Shown here in pieces: positions 10,459 to 21,028 of a stretch of DNA of 64,000 nt (position 1 is the stretch's first letter; each line of letters begins with the position of its first letter). The stretch spans positions 525,088 through 589,087 of the forward strand of contig CAUYUJ010020259.1 in the NCBI GenBank assembly GCA_963575745.1. Direction: 5' to 3'. The position numbers and the translations under genes were made by a program. The DNA is from Prorocentrum cordatum. Taxonomy: Eukaryota; Sar; Dinophyceae; Prorocentrales; Prorocentraceae. The notes under the pieces were generated by a model, which saw nothing but the letters and a program-made list of their open reading frames with translations, was not told the DNA's origin and ran no database searches.

Positions 10459-10562
10459 TTACTTATCGCCGATAAGGGGCCTTATAGCCCACCCCGCCCA
10501 GGAAGTATGCGGATTCGCCATCGGGGGTCTGTTGCCGATCTATCGGCGATGCGTCGCCAGCT
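10459..10562. repeat. Family J dispersed repeat, copy 1
   Basis: About 100 bp around TCGCCGATAAGGGGCC, ATGCGGATTCGCCATCGGGG and ATCGGCGATGCGTCGCC. Related copies are at 28563-28690, 40553-40672 (inverted) and 41600-41722, with a fragment at 28165-28205. Confidence 0.65.
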
Positions 10563-10601
10563 CGAGCTCGACGCGCCACCCTGAGCTGATCCCCACATCG
10601 C

Positions 10602-10627
10602 GCTCTCTCTCTCTCTCTCTCTTTTTT

Positions 10628-10658
<31 letters not shown>

Positions 10659-10672
10659 CTCTCTCTCTCTTT
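10602..10672. repeat. CT-rich microsatellite
   Basis: CT dinucleotide runs broken by T tracts. A GTC/CGT run follows at 10680-10765. Confidence 0.9.
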
Positions 10673-10769
10673 CTCGTTCTTCTCGCCGTCACCGCCGCCG
10701 CCGTCGCCGGCCGTCGCCACCTGTGTCCGTTGTCGTTGTCGTCGTCGTCGTCGTCGTCGCTGCAACCGC

Positions 10770-11200
10770 CGTCCCCTGGGATCTAACGGCGTGGGCAACA
10801 TGTGACTTCGTGGACATCAGGACCGCGGCCCTCGGCCCCATCTTTGCGCGCCTCGAGACGGACAGACCCGTGAGTGCCCCGGGCCCTGACGCCAGACAGA
10901 ATTGCCCCGCATGGAAACGTGACGATGCCCAGATCTTAGGCTCGTCGCCGCCGTCGCCCGAGTCCCCGGACGTTATGATCTTTTCACGTGGACCCCCGTA
11001 TGTCTCGATCCTTTCCTCGGGGCCTAGTTTTCACCTTGAGCCGTTTCCTGCCTGTCCCGAGGCCCTGCCAGAGCCCCCCGAGGCAGAAAATAACAAGTTT
11101 GGTTTGCGAGGGATCCAGCCTGCGAATCACGCAGGATCTGACCACCTCCTCGTAGGTAGCGCGCCGCGGGAAGGATGGGGCACGGGACATGCGGATGGGG
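10770..11200. other. Open frame without recognised product
   Basis: A plus-strand frame stays open through 10723-11835 but begins in a microsatellite and ends in tandem repeats. The middle part (about 10790-11150) has ordinary composition. I see no domain, signal or motif, and would not call it a gene without expression data. Confidence 0.3.
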
Positions 11201-11204
11201 GCCG

Positions 11205-11475
11205 CGAAACGTGCGACGTATGCGAGCGCTGCCGCTGCAGCCTTCTGCGGATCTCCATGCGGGGCCACGAAAAGTGCGAGGCGTGCCGGAACGGGCAGGG
11301 GGACGCATGCGAGCGCCGCCACAGGAGCCTTCGGCGGAGCTCCCTGCGGGGGCACCAAACGTGCGGGGGGGGTGCCGACATGGGCTGGGGGACGCATGCG
11401 AGCGCTGCCACAGGAGCCTTCGGCGGAGCTCCCCGTGGGGGCACGAAACGTGTGAGGGGTGTATTCCGAAACAGG
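11205..11475 (+). repeat. Tandem 87-89-bp repeat, three units
   Basis: Units are anchored by GACGCATGCGAGCGC and CCTTCGGCGGAGCTCCC, with the anchor at about 11215, 11302 and 11391. The first unit is the most diverged. Confidence 0.8.
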
Positions 11476-11631
11476 GACATGCGGAGGGCAGAAGAAGGGA
11501 TGACATGCACGGGCGGAGGGAGGAGAGGGGAGGAGAGGAGGAAGGCGACGCGGGGCGCGGAGTCCTCAGAACGCGGCCCCCGACACCGGGGGGGATGGTC
11601 GGGAAAAGCTCCCCGTCGTGTTTTTCGTTGG

Positions 11632-11702
11632 ACGACGCGAGGGTGCCGGGGGGCCAGCGTCTTAAGACGCTGGCCCCCGGCACCCGTCGCCGTCGTCCGG
11701 GG
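11632..11702. repeat. Long near-perfect palindrome
   Basis: An inverted repeat centred on CGTCTTAAGACG at about 11665. The arms read GGTGCCGGGGGGCCAGCGTC and its inverse, with one extra G on the left side. Weaker pairing continues outward through GACGACG and CGTCGTC. It would form a very stable hairpin. Confidence 0.85.
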
Positions 11703-11845
11703 GAAGCCGCGCGGAACCAACCAAAAACGGGGGGGGGGGGGGGGGCTGCCCTCGGCGCGCGCTTGGGCAGCAGGGGCGCCGCGGCCGGCCACGACGACGT
11801 CGGCGCCGTCCACGGCGACGTCGAGCCCACGGTGACGACGGGGCG

Positions 11846-12105
<260 letters not shown>

Positions 12106-12109
12106 GACC

Positions 12110-12504
12110 AGGATCTCGAGGCGGATCCGGCCGCGGCGACCAGGGCGCCCCCCGGGAGGCCCATGGAAGGCTCCGAAGAACGGGCAGAGGCCTGGGGGGC
12201 TGGAGCCCCAGCCCTGGAGCCCTCCTGCCACGAGAGCACCCCGCCCCCGCTGGCAGCCGCGAACATCGCTGCCGCCTTCGAGGGCTGCGGCTCCGAGGGG
12301 AGGAGGCTGAGCGTCTCCGCCAGCGCCAGGCTCGGGCACCTCCGCTGTAGCATCGTCCCCTTCGGAGGGAGCCAGCAGTCCGGGCCGCTTCCGGCGTCGC
12401 CGGCCAGCTCGTCCGGCTGCGTCGCCGCCAGGCAGGCGGGCTGCCACGGCGAGAGGGCGGCGACGTCTTCGAAGCCCGAGGTCCCCCGACCCCCGAGGGT
12501 CCTC
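12110..12504. other. No gene recognised
   Basis: GC-rich sequence open in several frames on both strands at once. That is typical of high-GC non-coding DNA here. Nothing diagnostic was seen. Confidence 0.4.
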
Positions 12505-12690
12505 CAGTGCTCGGACGGGGCCAGGACGAGGATCGATCCGGAGCGCTCTCGCGAGCGTGCCGGAGCGCTCTGAGAAGGCCGCGGCGCCCGAGACGTCCCC
12601 CAGAGCCGCCGGATCTCAGAGATTCGGGGTTCATCCCGACCTGGATCCATCCTCGTCCCGGCTTGGTCTGAGTCAGGAGGGTAATTAAGA
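12505..12690. repeat. Family L dispersed repeat, copy 1
   Basis: Contains GAGAAGGCCGCGGCGCCCGAGAC, then GGATCTCAGAGATTC and CTCGTCCCGGCTTGGTCTG. Related copies are at 38235-38380 and 61240-61415. Confidence 0.65.
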
Positions 12691-12809
12691 AACGCACAGA
12701 CACGATTCATCGTCGACTCCCAGGAAAATATACGAAACTATGGGAAGTGGGGGGGAAGACAAACGCCCAGAAAAAAGATGGGAACCCGGGGGGAATCCCG
12801 TTAGTTGTG

Positions 12810-13225
12810 TGTGTGTGTGTGTGTTTCTTTGCGTGTCCTTCTGGGCCCCTTGGCTGGAAGCCGATGGAAAAGGGAAAAAAGCATCTTCTCCTCCCTCCTC
12901 CTCCCTCCTCCTCCCTCCTCCTCCCTCCTCCCTCCTCCTCCTCCTCCTCCTCCTCCCTCCTCCTCCTCCTCCTCCTCCTCCTCCTCCTCCTCCTCCTCCT
13001 CGAGGCCCCCGGCCCTCGAGGGCGTGCCCCGCCCGGGCCGCGGCCGGCCAGGCGCCGGGGGGCGCCCTCCGCGCCGGGGCCCACGGGCCCTCCGCGCGCC
13101 CACGGGGGCCCTCCGGTGTGGCTTCCGGGCGCGCGGGCGGCCCGGGGCGGGCTCGGCTCGCCAGGAGGAGCCGGCTCCACGTCGGAGGAGGAGGAGGAGG
13201 AGGAGGAGGAGGAGGAGGAGGGGGG
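12810..13225. repeat. TG run, long CTC block and GGA block
   Basis: A TG run at 12810-12830, an almost pure CTC/CCT block at 12890-13000, then GC-rich sequence, then a GGA run at 13183-13220. Only microsatellite peptides are encoded. Confidence 0.85.
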
Positions 13226-13237
13226 TAGGGGGAGGGG

Positions 13238-13346
13238 GGAAGGCTTCTTAGAAGCACCCCTGCTTCTGCGAAGTCGCGGGCCTTCTCTGTAGACGTAAGG
13301 CCGAGGCCTTCTAAGAAGCAGGGTGCTTCTAAGAAGCCTTCCCCCC
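13238..13346. repeat. Family C-like foldback element
   Basis: An inverted repeat with arms GGGGGAAGGCTTCTTAGAAG and CTTCTAAGAAGCCTTCCCCC. It belongs to the TTCTcAGAAGG-type elements that fill several introns of the beta-glucosidase gene (27945-28150, 28700-28890, 37545-37720, 40350-40535, 40815-41225). Confidence 0.75.
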
Positions 13347-13369
13347 TCCCCTTGCGCGCCGCCAAGTCA

Positions 13370-13645
13370 GAGTGGCTTTACTCGCCGAGCGCGCTCCTCT
13401 GCTCGCAAGGGTGCCTGCCCGCAAGCGTCCGACGAGAGATGTTTGTCTCGACGTCATGGATCGTGAGCCCCTCGCGGCTCTGCTCGCCGAGCGCGTTCCT
13501 CTGCTCGTAAGGGTGCCTGCCCGCAAGCGTCCGACGAGAGAGATGTTTGTCTCGACGTAGTGGATCGAGAACCCCTCGCGGCGGGTCCAGGCCGGTTGCG
13601 AGCAGTCACTCTGCGAGTCGTGGAACGCGCTTGTATACGTTCGTC
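13370..13645 (+). repeat. Family D element with doubled left half
   Basis: The left half (GAGCGCGTTCCTCTGCTCG, GTGCCTGCCCGCAAGCGTCCGACGAGAGA) occurs twice in tandem, about 105 bp apart. A single right half follows, ending in ACTCTGCGAGTCGTGGAACGCGC. Other copies are at 24785-24908, 26330-26482 and 37720-37868. Confidence 0.75.
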
Positions 13646-13659
13646 GGAGTGACCTCCTG

Positions 13660-14160
13660 TGCCGGCACAGGGGTTTCCCAAGACGAATGCGATGCCACAG
13701 CAGCCGCTAAGGCGCTCCGGCTCGGCCTCCCCGCGGCCCCCGAACGTCGCGCACCGGAGGTCGCTCTTGCCCAAGGTCACTCTGGCGTGTAAGAGGAGGA
13801 GTGTGAGGAGGGGTGATGGTGGTAGGAGCGGGAGGAGGAGGAGCGTGAGGAGGGGGAGGAGGAGGAGGAGGAGGAGGAGGAGGAGGAGGAGGAGGAGGAG
13901 GAGGAGGAGGAGGAGGAGGAGGAAGAGGAGGAGGAGGAGGAGGAGGAGCAGTCAAGCAGTGGCGAAGCGTCCTGGCTCGCCCATGGGCCCACCAAGGAAT
14001 GTTCTGAGAACCTTACGTGGTTTGCACGTTGTGCTCTTAGGACATTTTTGGCTGGGACAGTCGTTTTTTCTGCTATTCGAACCCTCTCTTTTTCTCAATA
14101 GCTTCTCGTAGTTGGCCTGGGCCTACAGGAATGTCGGGACGGTCGGTCCCTGACCATCAC
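13660..14160. other. AGG microsatellite and flanks
   Basis: A GGA run occupies about 13845-13950. The flanks (13650-13800 and 13950-14160) contain no recognised gene. Confidence 0.7.
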
Positions 14161-14174
14161 GAGAAGGGGGGGAG

Positions 14175-14295
14175 GAATGAGATACGGTCGGACCGAGTCG
14201 TAAGAATTAGGTCGGTTCGGGGAGTGTGTCCTAATGTTGTTCGTGCTTGCTGGATGCTCATGTGCATCCTGGGGTAGGGTACCCTCAAATGCTCT
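14175..14295 (+). repeat. Family N fragment
   Basis: About 110 bp matching the unit of the tandem array at 17518-18145, through GGTCGGACCGAGTCGTAAGA, TTCGTGCTTGCTGGATG and TGCATCCTGGGGTAGGGTACC. Confidence 0.65.
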
Positions 14296-14489
14296 TCAGT
14301 TTGGCCAGCGGAGGGTCTCATTTTCTTGAACCGACTACACTTAGGAGTGACCTTTCGGTGGAGTGACCTTCGGTGCGGGCCAATTCGGGTCCCCCGATCG
14401 CCGAACGCGATGCGATAGTGGCATCTTGCGCGCTTGTGTCTGGTCCCCCCGCGGCCCCCCAACAGCCGCGCACCAACGGTCACTCGTAC

Positions 14490-14990
14490 CCAGGGAGGAG
14501 GCGGAGGAGGAGGAGGAGGAGGAGGAGGAGGAGGAGGAGGAGGAGGAGGAGGAGGGGGAGGAAGGGTCACACTTGCGTGTAGCCGACGGTCGGATGTTCT
14601 TCTTCTTCTTCTTCTTCTGCCCCCGGTTCGCCCGCGGCCGCTCCGATAGGGCGCGACGCGGCGCCCGCGCCTGCGGGTGGGCCGCCGCCGCTCCCCCAGC
14701 CCGAGCGCGGCGGCGCGGGCGCGCGGCGCCATGCCGGCGCCGCGGCTGGCGGGCGCCGTCGCGGCGGTGTCGGGAGCCCCGGGGGCGGCGGCGGCGGACG
14801 GCGGCGGCGGCGGAGGGCGGCGGTGGCCGCAATGGCCATCCCCTCTCCCCTCCCTCTCCTCCTCCTCCTCCTCCTCCTCCTTTTCCTTTTCCTCTCCTCC
14901 TCCTCCTCCTCCTCCTCCTCCTCCTCCTCCTCCCTCCTCCTCCTCCTCCTCCTCCTCCTCCTCCTCCTCCTCCTCCTCCTCCTCTCTTTC
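14490..14990. repeat. GGA and CTC microsatellite blocks
   Basis: A GGA run at 14497-14560, a short TTC run at 14595-14620, GGC-rich sequence at 14780-14830 and a long CTC block at 14850-14985. No gene is recognised. Confidence 0.85.
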
Positions 14991-14997
14991 AAAAACG

Positions 14998-15165
14998 CCA
15001 TAAACATAACTTTTGGCGCTCCGCGCGGATTCTTGGATGCACGCTGTGCCCTCCCGGCGGCGCCTCCGGCGCCGCCCCTGGCGCGCTCCGCGCGCCAGGC
15101 AGGGGGGTCCAGCGCAGATCCAAGAAATCCGCGCCCAGCGCTAAACGTTTATGTTTATGCCGCAT
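14998..15165. repeat. Family P inverted-repeat element, copy 1
   Basis: The ends are inverted repeats: CATAAACATAACTTTTGGCG on the left and AAACGTTTATGTTTATG on the right. The interior is nearly palindromic around GGCGCGCTCCGCGCGCC. Nine further copies or fragments occur in the window, most of them in the introns of the beta-glucosidase gene. No ORF is carried. Confidence 0.85.
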
Positions 15166-15205
15166 GCCTTTGCTTCTTCTTCTATTCTCTCCTCCTTTTC
15201 CTCCT

Positions 15206-15227
15206 CCGTAGCCATCTTGGGCTCAAG
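15206..15227 (+). other. Relict dinoflagellate spliced leader
   Basis: The 22 bases match the known 21-base body of the dinoflagellate trans-spliced leader except for one T-to-C change and one extra G. They begin CCGTAGCCATC and end GGGCTCAAG. A pyrimidine tract and an AG lie directly before and inside the start. Such remnants arise when a trans-spliced mRNA is reverse transcribed and reinserted. Whatever lies directly downstream should therefore be a retroposed transcript. Confidence 0.85.
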
Positions 15228-15304
15228 GCAGGCAGGCCTGCATAGGCCGCCCCCCTCCGCCCTCCGCCCCCCTCGCTCTCCGTCTCACCCGTCTCTCGCG
15301 TTGC

Positions 15305-15727
15305 ATGGGATGGCTGGGCCGGCCTTGCAGCTTCATGGCGCCGCCCAACAGTCGCTGTGCACGGCGCTGGGCCAACATCACGAAGGCCTCTCTGAGGCGG
15401 CACGGCTTGCTCGACGTTGCAAGCGCATCTCGGCAGGTTTTGCACGGCAGGTGTAACATCGGCATTGCCTTCAACATCCTGCGGCACCTCACGGCCCCGA
15501 AGGCTCAGTTGAGCCTCTCTGGACTTCTTGCTGAGCTTGGGGGCGATGCATCATCTATGGACGAAGATATCCTAGATTTTCTTTATAGGCAGGAGGATGG
15601 GCGTGGTGGTATTCAGGAAGGAATTGTGACATGTGTCTCGCAACCACATCTTGAGCGTCAGCCTGACGATGACGCTGCAGCCTCCGCGAAGCTCTATGCG
15701 CACAACAGCAACGCCAGGACCTGGTAA
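15305..15727 (+). CDS. Hypothetical protein, possible retroposed gene
   Basis: A 140-codon frame that begins with ATG 78 bases after the relict spliced leader at 15206-15227. It has ordinary residue composition, unlike the repeat frames around it. I do not recognise a domain. The C-terminal half is acidic (around GGDASSMDEDILDFLYRQEDG). A GTAAGT sits at 15724, overlapping the stop, and could be a 5' splice site, so the reading may continue into 15775-16400. A neighbouring frame also begins with ATG at about 15308. The leader remnant supports a transcribed unit here; the exact frame is uncertain. Confidence 0.4.
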   Translation: MGWLGRPCSFMAPPNSRCARRWANITKASLRRHGLLDVASASRQVLHGRCNIGIAFNILRHLTAPKAQLSLSGLLAELGGDASSMDEDILDFLYRQEDGRGGIQEGIVTCVSQPHLERQPDDDAAASAKLYAHNSNARTW

Positions 15728-15782
15728 GTGACAATGCTGACTTCTCGCCCAGCTCCGAAGTACTGCAACAACGCAGGTTTCA

Positions 15783-16400
15783 GTGAGCGACACGGTGTCT
15801 GGCACGTCCAGTTTCGATTCCCAAGGTGAGCTCAAACGGAAGATGGAGCTGCTCGAGGAGAATATGGGGGACTGTTGCGCTCGGGTTCCCTCTCTTGACT
15901 TGGTTGCCAGGGTCGTTGTGACGAGTGTGAAGGAGATCGCCCCCGAGATCATCATCTCGTCTGTTTCGTCACCTGCGCCTGTGACAGCGGCCAATGCGAT
16001 TGAGCCGCGCCTCGAGTCCTTGAGCGACAGCCTTGACTTGATGGTGATGCCTGTCGGTGATCATATCTCCTCCCTGCGCAGGGCCATTTGTGAGGGCGAG
16101 GAGGAAACTGAGGCGATGGACACAGCGAGCGGAGCACACGGAAGGAGCTCATGGGGCTCACCGAGTCGTTGGAGGTACGGATGGCGAAGTTATTCCAGTT
16201 GCAGCGTGGATAGTTCTGAGGAGCTGTTCGGCACTGCCCTCGCCTGGCCCGGGAGGGTGTCCACCGCAGGTGGTACTTTGCCTGTTATGGTCGGAGGCGT
16301 TGTCGTTCTCAGTGCCATTTCCAACATCCTGAGGGGCGCGATGTTTTGGCCTGCGGCACTGCGGGCCCCGAGCGTGGCAAACGCACGTTCGCAGCCATGA
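15783..16400 (+). CDS. Hypothetical open frame after 15305-15727
   Basis: Roughly 200 codons with non-repetitive composition, including a charged helical stretch (GELKRKMELLEENMGD) and EIAPEIIISSVSSPAPV. No methionine start is evident at its upstream edge. It could be a second exon of the transcript behind the relict leader, or chance. No family is recognised. Confidence 0.3.
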   Translation: MSDTVSGTSSFDSQGELKRKMELLEENMGDCCARVPSLDLVARVVVTSVKEIAPEIIISSVSSPAPVTAANAIEPRLESLSDSLDLMVMPVGDHISSLRRAICEGEEETEAMDTASGAHGRSSWGSPSRWRYGWRSYSSCSVDSSEELFGTALAWPGRVSTAGGTLPVMVGGVVVLSAISNILRGAMFWPAALRAPSVANARSQP

Positions 16401-16409
16401 GTCGTCCTT

Positions 16410-17000
16410 GTGGAAGCTGCGATTGTCCCACTCGCATCGAACCGAGAGCGACACCGAACAACTGCCAGAAGTTTGAAGACATTGCCTTGTCGGCTGGGTG
16501 GGCAGAAAACCAAGAAGTTCGGGGCGATGGAGACCCTCCTGAGTCCCCTGTCGATTGAGGTGGCCATCTCGAACCCTGATGCGGAACACGTCTTAACTGT
16601 TCCCTTCTTCGTGTGTTGCTTCTTCAGCGAGGAAATTATCGAAGGGGGTTCCGCCAACTCTCACTCCTCGCTCTGCGGGGTGCGGGAGTCTCCAGTGATA
16701 GAACACACACGTCTTTGGCCACGCTCCACCTCATCCTCCTCCTCGTCCTCCTCTTCTTTTTCCTCCTCCTCATCCTAGTCCGCCTCCTCCTCCTCCTTCT
16801 CCTGATTAGCTGTCCCCTTCTCTTCCTCTTCCTCTTCCTCCTCCTCCTCCTCGTCCTTGTCCTCCTCCTCCTTCTCCTCCTCCTCCTCCTTCGGGGATCG
16901 ATGGTCGAGGATGCAGCTCGGCTGGCCGACGCCCTCGCGGAGATGTCAGGAGCCTTGGGTGCGGCGGCGGCGGATGGCGTCGAGTCGTGAAAACTGCGTC
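16410..17000. other. Unassigned frame and CTC block
   Basis: A short plus-strand frame (16410-16730) has plausible composition but no recognised domain. It runs into a CTC/TCC microsatellite at 16730-16900. Confidence 0.35.
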
Positions 17001-17066
17001 GGCAGAAGCCTTTGGAGCTCCATGTGTATTTCTTGGATCTGCGCTGCCCCTGCAGCCTTCAGGTCA
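16998..17066. repeat. Family P fragment, left half
   Basis: A diverged left arm of the family P element, recognisable by GCCTTTGGAGCTCC and TTCTTGGATCTGCGCTG. No matching right arm follows. Confidence 0.45.
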
Positions 17067-17517
17067 GGAGCCTTGGGAGTGGCGGCGGCGGATGGCGGCG
17101 GTGGCTACTTCGGATCCGCCGTACTTTGGGTGATCCGCCTTGCGTCGGAAATGCAGCCCAACGATGCGAACAAGCAATGCGGACGCTTCCGCCTCAGAAA
17201 TGGCGAACAAGCGGGCGGTTAGTTTCGCAGGAGTATGGCATAAGCAGCGACGGCAAAGTGGAGCGGAGGTTCACATCAAGGGAGCCTGAAAAGTGGGACG
17301 GACAATGCACTGCGGATCCGAAGTCAGGGACAGCTCTGCGACCGATGACGAACCCCAGCCCATCGGGTCCACCCTCCTCGGCCCATCCTTGGCCGCTTTC
17401 GCTGGAGGGGGCCGGAGGAGCCCTGGGGTGGCGGCGGCGACGTCTGGGACGACGACGGCGGCGGCGTCGTCTCGGGGAACGGAACATGACAATGACATGA
17501 TGTTCGCCGCCACCAGA

Positions 17518-18145
17518 GCAGTGAGTATTCTTCGGGATAGGTTCGCGCGTCGGGATCTCAAGAATCCACAGCTGGACCGAGGTATAAGATCGAGGTCGGT
17601 GCGGGTAGGGTACCCTAATTTTCTTCGTGGTTGTTGGATGTTTTTGTGCATCCTTGTGGGGTACACTTGCACGTTCTGTGTGTTTACGAGAAACGGCGGG
17701 GTCGTCTCGGGGACAGGAGCCTGGAATTGAACTTAGGTCCGCCAGTACAGTGAGTATACTTCGGGGTAGGTTCGCGCTTGAAAGGAGTTCAAGAATCGAC
17801 CTTCGGACGGAAGGATCAGATCGAGGTCTGTGCGGGGATGAGACCCTAGTGTTTAGATGTTGTTGTTCATCCTTGGAGGGGGGTGCCCTTGCACGTTCTG
17901 TGTGTTTACAACGGCGTCGTCGTCGTCTCTGGGACAGGAGCATGACCATGACATGATGTCGGCCAGTACAGTGAGTATTATTTCGGGTAGGTTCGCGTTC
18001 GTCAGGGGCTCAAGAATATACAGTCGGACCTAGCTATCAGATCGAGGTCGGCGAGGGGAGGAGACCCCAATGTTCTTCGTACCTGTTGGGTCGTGCATCC
18101 TGGGGGAGCGTACCCTTGCATGTTCTGTGTGTTTTAGCCGGCGGC
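17518..18145 (+). repeat. Family N tandem array, three ~225-bp units
   Basis: Units begin CAGTGAGTAT at about 17519, 17748 and 17969. Shared landmarks are GGTAGGTTCGCG, CAGATCGAGGTC, TGCATCCT and TTGCACGTTCTGTGTGTTTA. Each unit opens with GTGAGT directly after CAG. The flanks at 17070-17515 hold nothing recognised. Single copies occur at 14175-14295 and 37908-38085. Confidence 0.85.
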
Positions 18146-18149
18146 GGAG

Positions 18150-19440
18150 GGATGCTCCTCTCGCCTGGGTCCGACTGCATGGGCCGGATGCTGGGACGGC
18201 CTCGGGCGGGCGCCGTGAGCGGGCGCCGCCGCGAGAGGCGGTGGAGGCCTGAGCCCCAGGATCCTGCGGCGCGCGAGACTGGGGCGAGGCCCTCCTCCCT
18301 CCCCGCTCCCCCGGTCCAGGGCGACGGGGGCGGATCTTGCGCGCAGAGAGGAGGCGACCTCAGAGGGCAGGATTGAGAGGAGGCAGCGGCGACGAGGTCT
18401 CGGAGAAACCAGCAGAGCCCCGCGCAGGGCAGTCACCAAGCACACGAGCCTTCGCCCCCCCCCCCCCCCCCCCCACCGGAGGGGGCGGACGCCGTGGAGA
18501 AGCCGAGGTAGGAGAGGAGGGAAGTTCCTCCTCCTCCTCCTCCTCCTCCTCCTCCTCCTCCTCCTCCTCCTCGTCTTCGAGGTTCTTGTGCGATCCCTGG
18601 AGCTTCTTCGGGCGCGGGAGCGTCCTCCATGGGCTGCGCCGCGTCGAGAGACACCCCTGGGGGGGTAGCTCTCGAGTCGCTGCGGGCTGGGAGGAGGAGC
18701 GAGGTTGGCGGCGGGGAACGAGGCAGCGGAGCTGGCTGCGGCAGAGGGGGAGGCTGCGGTCTGAGCTCTTGTGAGGCCGCAGTCTCAAAGCCTCTTTCCT
18801 CGGTCCTCGAGGATCGAGGTCTTGAGGCGACGACTGCGACGGACGGTGACCGACACGCCGACCACAGGGATCTCAGCATCTCGACCCCTTCCCCTGGGCC
18901 GGCTTTTCACCCAGAGTCAATCTTGCTGGTCTTGGGGCCGGGTAGCGGCGGATCTGAAACGTCGGCGCCTCTCGCGCCCTTCGGTAGCAGCCAGTGCAGC
19001 TGCGACGGCGGCGGTGACGGCGACGAGGACGGCGGCGGCGGCGCCAAGGAGGACGGCGACCACGACGACCACCCATACACTCGACGTCTTTTTTATGGTG
19101 ATAGTGCGGATCTTTTCCCGGGACCGGCCGCACTCCGGAAGCGGTCTTTGGAAGCCGAAACTAGCCCCAAACCTTCCGCTGAGGTTTGATCACTGCACCC
19201 GGGGGTCTGGTGCGGCGACGGCGGCGGGAGCGACGACGACGACCACGACCACAACCGCGATCGCGACAACGCCTGCGCCGCCGAGGGTCGCCGAGGGCGA
19301 CGGCGACGGCGAAATCAACCGAAGGCAGCGGAAGGCTGCCGACGGCGATGGCGTGACGGGATGGCCTTCTACGACGCCGAACGCTTGCGATTGCGACGAC
19401 GTCGGTGCCGTGGACCCGGCCGCCGCAGCGCCTCCTCCTC
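18150..19440. other. No gene recognised
   Basis: GC-rich sequence with a poly-C run (18455-18475), a CTC block (18525-18575) and GGCGACGGCGG-type runs near 19000-19320. Overlapping frames are open on both strands without recognisable domains. Confidence 0.5.
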
Positions 19441-19444
19441 GTCG

Positions 19445-20569
19445 TAATGGTTCTTCCATCCTCCTCCTCCTCCTCCTCCTCCTTCTCCTCCCTTTCCTCT
19501 TCCCTTTCCTCCTTCTCCTCCTCCTCCTCCCTTTCCTCCTCCCTCCTCCTCCTCCTCCTCCTCCTCCTCCTCCTCCTCCTCCTCCTCCTCCTCCCTCTCC
19601 TCCTCCTCCTTCTCCTCCTCCTCCTCCTCCCACTGCTCCTCCTGCTCGTCCTACAGCGGCGGTGGCTGCGGCGGCGGCGCCCTCCGCGCAGTAGTCAATG
19701 CAGCAGCGGGCCGCGCCCCGGCCGCCGCGCGCGGCCTTCGCGGCAGTACCACACTGGGCGCCGGTGCCGCGCCGCAGGAGACCGCGGGGCGCGGCCGCCG
19801 CGTGCTCTCGTCGTCGCCATCGGCCGTCGCCGCCGTCGTCCTCGGCCGTCGCGGTCGCCGTCGCCTCCAACGGGGAGGAGGAGGAGGAGGTGGAGGAGGA
19901 GGAGGAGGAGGAGGAGGAGGAGGAGGAGGAGGAGGAGGAGGATAGGAGGAGGATAGGAGGAGGAAGAGGAGGAGGAGGAGGAGGAGGAGGGAGGAGGAGG
20001 GAAGATTTGGGGGACTCTTGGGCTTCGTGACAATGGGGCGGGGCGCAGTACAGGGTATGCAGCTCGAGCACCTCTGCAGAGGAGAGAGGGCGGGTGGGAG
20101 GGGGGAGGGGGGAGACGAGACGCAGGAGGAGGGGGGGGGACGAGCAAGAAGACCAGAGGAAAACGATCGAGATAGGAAGAGGAGGAGGAGGAGGAGGAGG
20201 AGGAGGTAGAGGAGGAGGAGGAGGAGGAGGAGGAGGAGGAGGAGGAGGACGAGGAACACCTAGGGGCAGGGAGGAGGAGGAAACGTCGGAGGAGCGAGGA
20301 TGAAGGACCGCGCTGGTGGGAGCAAAGGTGGGGGGCAGGGAGGGAGGGAGGGAGGGAGGGATGGAGGAGGAGGGAGGGAGGGAGGGAGGGAGGGAGGGAG
20401 GGAGGGAGGGAGGGAGGAGGAGGTGGAGGAGGAGGAGGAGGAGGAGGAGGAGGAGGAGGAGGAGGAGGAGGGGGACGAGGAGGAGCAGGATAAGGAGGAG
20501 GAGGAGGAGGAGGAGGAGAAGAAGAAGTGGAACGATGAAGGATACAGTGTGTGGCGATACATACATACT

Positions 20570-20605
<36 letters not shown>

Positions 20606-20660
20606 GAGAGAGAAAACAACAAAAGTAGAGAGAGAGAGAGAGAGATAAAGAGAGAGTCAT
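19445..20660. repeat. Large CTC, GGA, GGGA and GA microsatellite complex
   Basis: CTC/CCT dominates 19460-19640 and GGA dominates 19875-20010 and 20180-20260. A GGGA tetranucleotide run covers 20335-20415, GGA continues to 20515, and a GA run covers 20570-20655. The pyrimidine-rich half and the purine-rich half face each other across about 230 bp of GC-rich sequence, so long intrastrand pairing is possible. Confidence 0.9.
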
Positions 20661-21028
20661 CGGACAAGTAAGCGGGAGTCCCGTCGATAGCCTGCTTCTG
20701 CGGTAGCCGAGGCCGCCAATGCATGTTTGGCGGTGGTGCACACCTTGGTTCGGCGCTAAGCGACTGTAGCAAGAGACGGGGTGCTGAGCAGGCGATTCGC
20801 CAAGTCTCTCTGCGCTCCGCGTGGGAAAGTGGCCCAGGTCGGCGAAGCCCCGGTTGGCGGCCGGGGGACAAGGGCTTGGCCGCTGAGCGGCTTGCGAACG
20901 ACGGGGCGTCACCCGCCGCCGCAGCCAGGCTCCGATGACGCGATGCCACGCGGGCAATCGGGCTGGCAAGAGGTGGGGCCTACGGCCGTTGTGGAGGCCG
21001 TATGCGGGCATGCATGGTACCGAGAGGG

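Noticed and set aside
19190-21011. Two minus-strand frames over 430 codons
   Set aside because: They are dominated by Leu, Pro, Ser runs from CTC and GGA microsatellites.
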